Origin: Rhodospirillales bacterium Ga0074136
GTDB taxonomy: Bacteria > Pseudomonadota > Alphaproteobacteria > Acetobacterales > Acetobacteraceae
Reading direction: 5' to 3'
DNA: 35,318 bases
NCBI GenBank assembly: GCA_001464375.1
Contig: LNEW01000057.1
Location: forward strand, 1-35,318
Below, in pieces: positions 32,196 through 35,318 of this stretch. Each line of letters starts with the position of its first letter. Position 1 is the first letter of the stretch. The notes under the pieces were generated by a model. That model did no database searches, was not told the DNA's origin, and saw nothing but the letters and a program-made list of their open reading frames with translations. The translations under genes were made by a program, and so were the position numbers.

Positions 32196-33263
32196 CTATT
32201 CAGCGGCGGCAGGCACCCGCTCGGCGGCAAAGCGCGGCGCGACCTGTTCCATGAACAGCCGGATCGATCGCGCGGCGACATCGGCCGGCATCGGACCCAG
32301 GCGGAAGGAGCAGATCACGCCGCCCACGCCCGCCTCCTCGATCTCGGCCATGCGCGCCGCGACGGTGGCGGGCGATCCGGCGATCAGCGCGAGGTCGGGA
32401 TTCACGCGCGCCGGCGGCACCACCTCCTTCTTCATGATGATGCCCTGCTCGGCGTAGATCTTCTCGCGCAGCTTCTTGCGGTGCTCCTGCATCGCCTCGA
32501 AGGCGGGGATGCCGATGCGGCGCGCTTCGTCGTCGGTCTCGGCCACCACGACGTTCCGCCAGACCCAGGATTCATCCATGCAGCGCGCGACGTGCGCGGC
32601 ATCGTAGCCGGCTTCGGTCATCGTCATGCGATAGGCCGCGAGGCGCTTCGCGGTGGTGTCGAGCGATTGCACGTTCATCAGGAAGGGCAGGCCGCGGCGC
32701 GCCAGGTGCAACGCGCCATCCTCGGATGACGCGGCCCGGATCAGATAGGGGTGCGGCTTCGTGAAGGGCGTGGGTCGCAGGCGCGGGACGTTCAGCGTCC
32801 AGAACCGGCCTTCGTGCCGGAAGCCCTGCGGGCTGGTCCAGGCCTTGAGCATGATGCCCTCGGCTTCCTCGTAGCGCTCCAGCGCTTCCTCGTGGTCGAT
32901 GCCGTAGCCCTGGTATTCGTAGACGTTGTAGGCGGTGCCGCGGCCCAGGCCGACGATGACGCGCCCGCGCCCGAGATTGTCGAGCAGCGACATCTGCTCC
33001 GCCAGGCGCATCGGGTGGTGCAGCGAGACCTGCGCCACCGCGAAGCCGACCTTGATGCGCTTGGTCGCCGCCAGGATGGCCGCGGCGAAGGTGACCGGGT
33101 CGACATAGGCGCAGTTGCCGTCGAAATGGTGTTCGGCGAGCCAGAGGACTTCAACGCCAAGCTCGTCGCACAGCTTCGCCTCGGCGATGCAGTCCGCGAT
33201 GACGTCGGCGTCGCGATCGGGGTCGCGGCTCTCGGGGAACAGGAAATTGCTGAAGCGCAGCAT
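32196..33263 (-). CDS. LLM-class flavin-dependent oxidoreductase
   Basis: 355 residues; luciferase-like TIM-barrel monooxygenase using FMNH2 supplied by a reductase. The N-terminus MLRFSNFLFPESRDPDRDAD, EVLWLAEHHFDGNCAYVDPV, ATKRIKVGFAVAQVSLHHPM, RLAEQMSLLDNLGRGRVIVG and LGRGTAYNVYEYQGYGIDHE are standard for the family. The C-terminal part has LIAGSPATVAARMAEIEEAG and GVGGVICSFRLGPMP. Length is normal. ATG 33263 starts it. It is divergent from a TctC gene across 120 bp, suggesting a joint catabolic role with the DUF1330 and SDR-like genes beyond, possibly on an aromatic or alkyl carboxylate. Substrate unknown. Confidence 0.94.
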   Translation of the reverse strand: MLRFSNFLFPESRDPDRDADVIADCIAEAKLCDELGVEVLWLAEHHFDGNCAYVDPVTFAAAILAATKRIKVGFAVAQVSLHHPMRLAEQMSLLDNLGRGRVIVGLGRGTAYNVYEYQGYGIDHEEALERYEEAEGIMLKAWTSPQGFRHEGRFWTLNVPRLRPTPFTKPHPYLIRAASSEDGALHLARRGLPFLMNVQSLDTTAKRLAAYRMTMTEAGYDAAHVARCMDESWVWRNVVVAETDDEARRIGIPAFEAMQEHRKKLREKIYAEQGIIMKKEVVPPARVNPDLALIAGSPATVAARMAEIEEAGVGGVICSFRLGPMPADVAARSIRLFMEQVAPRFAAERVPAAAE

Positions 33264-33383
33264 CCGGGCTTCTCCGCCGTGGCGGGAGCAAGCCTAGACG
33301 AACAGCGTCATCGCGCAACCTTCGCACTTGCACGCCGGCACGGGCCCATGCAGCCTTGGCGTCACGAAGCCGGGAGAGACCTG

Positions 33384-34337
33384 ATGATGGTGACGCGTCG
33401 CATCCTCCTGGCCGGCGGGCTCGCGATGCCCGCCATCGGCGCCCGCGCGCAGGACCGGCCGGTGCAGATCTATGTTGGCTTCGCACCGGGCGGAAACATC
33501 GACCTGGCCGCGCGCATGGCCGCGCCGTTCCTGGAGAAGCACCTGGGCGGGGGCACGCAGATCATCGTCGTGAACAAGCCGGGCGCGGGCGGGATGCTGA
33601 TGCTGAACGAGGTCGCGGCGGCCGCGCCCGACGGGCGGCATGTCGCATTGGTGTCCTTCCCCGCCCTGGTCACCGCGCTGTACGACAACACGCCGCGCTA
33701 CCGCGTCGACAGCTTCGCCTATGTCGGGTTGCTGACGGACGAGCCCTATACCGTCTTCGTCGGCACCGATACGCCGTACCGCAGCCTGCGCGACCTGGTC
33801 GAGGCGGCACGCGCCCGGCCCGAGGCGATCAACATCGCCGGCGCGGGCGTTGGCAGCGCGCCGCACCTGGCTCTGATGGCGATCGAACGCGCGGCCGGCG
33901 TGCGCTTCACCTGGGTGCCGACGCAGGGTGCGGGCCAGGCCATGCAACTGGTGCAGGGCGGGCACGTGGCGGGGTCGATCTCGACCGTCAGCCTGACGGT
34001 GCGCGCGCATATCCAGGGCACGCTGCGCGTGGTCGCGATCATGGAGCGCGCGCGCTGGGACAAGGCGCCCGACCTGCCCACCGGCGTCGAGCAGGGCGTC
34101 GATGTGCTGGTGGGTTCCGCCCGCGGCTTCGCGCTGCCGGCGGCGACGCCCGCGCCGATCCTGGCGCGCTGGGAGGACGCGGTGCGCCGCACGGCGAACG
34201 ACCCGGAATTCCGCGCGACCGCGGAGCGCGACTTCCTGATCGTGCGCCACATGGACCGGCCCACCATGACGCGCTTCGTGGAGGATCAGTCCCGCGCCTA
34301 TGGCGAGATCTGGCGCACGAGCCCCTGGCGGCGGTGA
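33384..34337 (+). CDS. TctC/Bug-type periplasmic substrate-binding receptor (copy 4)
   Basis: 317 residues; TTT-family receptor. The signal peptide MMVTRRILLAGGLAMPAIGA ends near ARAQ and has twin arginine. Landmarks are RPVQIYVGFAPGGNIDLAAR, NKPGAGGMLMLNEVAAAAPD, INIAGAGVGSAPHLALMAIE and TWVPTQGAGQAMQLVQGGHV. It is more divergent than the other three: the ENR motif is NKP and ADGYT is PDGRH. ATG 33384 or 33387 follows GGGAG with 7 nt to the first. No tctA/tctB is near. It lies divergent from the LLM gene and convergent with the DUF1330 gene 7 bp away, pointing to a small catabolic locus. Confidence 0.9.
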   Translation: MMVTRRILLAGGLAMPAIGARAQDRPVQIYVGFAPGGNIDLAARMAAPFLEKHLGGGTQIIVVNKPGAGGMLMLNEVAAAAPDGRHVALVSFPALVTALYDNTPRYRVDSFAYVGLLTDEPYTVFVGTDTPYRSLRDLVEAARARPEAINIAGAGVGSAPHLALMAIERAAGVRFTWVPTQGAGQAMQLVQGGHVAGSISTVSLTVRAHIQGTLRVVAIMERARWDKAPDLPTGVEQGVDVLVGSARGFALPAATPAPILARWEDAVRRTANDPEFRATAERDFLIVRHMDRPTMTRFVEDQSRAYGEIWRTSPWRR

Positions 34338-34344
34338 AGCCGCT

Positions 34345-34635
34345 TCAGGCCGGACCGTCGACGATCACGAGGCTGCCGGTCGAACTGCCGAGCCTGAGCC
34401 CGATCACCGCCTGGTAGGCCGGGGAGGCGTACCAGCCCTCCGCCGCCGCGCGGGAGTCGAACTCGATCACTGCCATGCGGCGGTGCGGCCATTCGCCTTC
34501 GACCACCGTCTGGCGCCCGCCGCGGATCACGAAGCGCGCGCCGAAGGCTTCGAGCGTGGGCAGGACCTGTTGCTTGTAGGCGTCGAACATCGCCTCGTCC
34601 TGGATGGTCTCGACGGCAATGACATAGGCCTTCAT
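34345..34635 (-). CDS. DUF1330 domain protein
   Basis: 96 residues; dimeric alpha+beta barrel fold, cytosolic. The N-terminus MKAYVIAVETIQDEAMFDAY is followed by KQQVLPTLEAFGARFVIRGG, and the later segment HRRMAVIEFDSRAAAEGWYA ends in SPAYQAVIGLR; together these are diagnostic of DUF1330. The enzymatic role of the family is not established; members often sit with catabolic or oxidoreductase genes. ATG 34635 has GGGAG about 9 nt upstream. It follows the SDR gene by 33 bp on the same strand and is probably cotranscribed with it. Confidence 0.93.
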   Translation of the reverse strand: MKAYVIAVETIQDEAMFDAYKQQVLPTLEAFGARFVIRGGRQTVVEGEWPHRRMAVIEFDSRAAAEGWYASPAYQAVIGLRLGSSTGSLVIVDGPA

Positions 34636-34668
34636 GGCGGGTCCCTCCCTGATTGTCCGGCCGCGGGA

Positions 34669-35318
34669 CTATGCGCGGAACATCCCCCCGCCATCCACAT
34701 CGACCACCGTACCGTTGACGTAATGCCCGCGCGGCGAGGCCAGGAACACCGCGAGGTCGGCGATCTCCGATGCCTCGATCGGCCGGCCGAAGGGCAGGCC
34801 GGTAAGGGTCTCGGCCCACCTTTCCTCGTCGCCGAACTTGACCCGCGCATTGGTGCGCGCCTGGCTGAGCATGCGGTCGGTCTTGGTGACCGCGGGGTTG
34901 ATGCCCACCACCTTCACGCCGCTGGCCTGCGCGGCCGCGCCGATCGCGCTGGTGAAGGCGATCAGCGCCGCATTGCCCGCGCCGCCGGCGATGTAGCCGG
35001 CACGCGGCGCGCGCCCCGCCATGCCGATGATGTTGACGATGGCGCCCGACCCGCGCGCCTCCATCGCCGGCAGGAACAGCTGGCACATGTGGATGTAGCC
35101 GATGACCTTGAGATCCCAGGCCTGCTTCCACCGCGCGATGGGGATGTCCTGCAGCCGTCCCGCGGGAATTGCGCCAGCGTTGTTCACCAGGATGTCGATG
35201 TCGGCGAAGGCGGCGTGCAGGCGCTCGCGCTCGCTGTCCTGCGAGAGGTCGGCGGCCAGCGTCTCGACGCGCACCTGGCGCTTGGCGCGCACCTTGTCGG
35301 CGGCGGCGGCCAGCGCGG
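34669..35318 (-). CDS. short-chain dehydrogenase/reductase-fold protein, N-terminus cut by window edge
   Basis: About 216 residues are visible, ending at 34669; the N-terminal Gly-rich cofactor loop lies beyond base 35318. The fold is clear from DIDILVNNAGAIPAGRLQDI, WDLKVIGYIHMCQLFLPAME, SGAIVNIIGMAGRAPRAGYI and VFLASPRGHYVNGTVVDVDG. The canonical catalytic residues are altered: the Ser position reads IIGMAG rather than ISS, and after the Tyr in GYIAGGAGNAALIAFT the YxxxK lysine is Gly. This suggests a different mechanism or a binding role. It is upstream of the DUF1330 gene. GTG 35292 is an in-frame start but too late for a full SDR, so the true start is outside. Confidence 0.85.
   Translation of the reverse strand, partial: ALAAAADKVRAKRQVRVETLAADLSQDSERERLHAAFADIDILVNNAGAIPAGRLQDIPIARWKQAWDLKVIGYIHMCQLFLPAMEARGSGAIVNIIGMAGRAPRAGYIAGGAGNAALIAFTSAIGAAAQASGVKVVGINPAVTKTDRMLSQARTNARVKFGDEERWAETLTGLPFGRPIEASEIADLAVFLASPRGHYVNGTVVDVDGGGMFRA

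Overview
The window is very GC-rich (about 70% by eye), with G/C-ending codons, frequent GTG/TTG starts and 4-nt stop/start overlaps. The gene content (MucR/Ros regulator, alphaproteobacterial Fur, OlsB, the miaB-phoH-ybeY-corC-lnt series, HWE histidine kinase, several orphan TctC/Bug receptors) points to an alphaproteobacterium, most likely Acetobacteraceae near Roseomonas. The family placement is inference; no rRNA is present.

Left part (1-12516): a largely minus-strand housekeeping block. Read in the direction of transcription it runs tsaB-rimI, mucR-fur-olsB, plsC, miaB-phoH-ybeY-corC-lnt; lnt is cut by the window edge. These genes serve tRNA modification (t6A, ms2i6A), ribosome maturation and RNA processing, metal regulation and envelope lipids (ornithine lipid, phospholipid, lipoprotein acylation). 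A metabolic insert (6076-9261) holds an opine-dehydrogenase-like gene, a TctC receptor and an EamA transporter. It separates plsC from olsB and has four perfect 27-bp tandem repeats in its divergent promoter. A run of five palindromes lies between corC and lnt.

Middle part (12629-19144): a second TctC receptor faces an amidase across a double-hairpin terminator. Then come a DUF6494 gene, a PaiB-like FMN protein, an overlapping YggT-DUF167-folD-small membrane protein operon, a tRNA-Ala(CGC), a DUF3429 membrane protein and an unrecognised 199-residue protein.

Right part (19198-35318): an AsmA-like, MBOAT and SGNH-like trio looks like an envelope O-acylation module. Next are a third TctC receptor and an unusual AMP-ligase/acyl-carrier/PlsC fusion that could activate, carry and transfer acyl chains in one polypeptide. 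A cold-shock gene is followed by three small genes (47-aa ORF, DUF6481, DUF3606). Then come a CurA-like reductase, an orphan HWE sensor kinase, and a catabolic-looking set of LLM flavin monooxygenase, fourth TctC receptor, DUF1330 and an SDR-fold protein lacking the canonical catalytic lysine. The SDR gene is cut by the window edge.

I saw no CRISPR array, transposase, prophage or plasmid genes. The most unusual items are the tri-domain acyl enzyme, the palindrome run at 642-849, the 27-bp repeat array in a divergent promoter, and the AsmA/MBOAT/SGNH module. Boundaries come from start/stop reading and visible ribosome binding sites; functions come from recognised motifs, not database searches.
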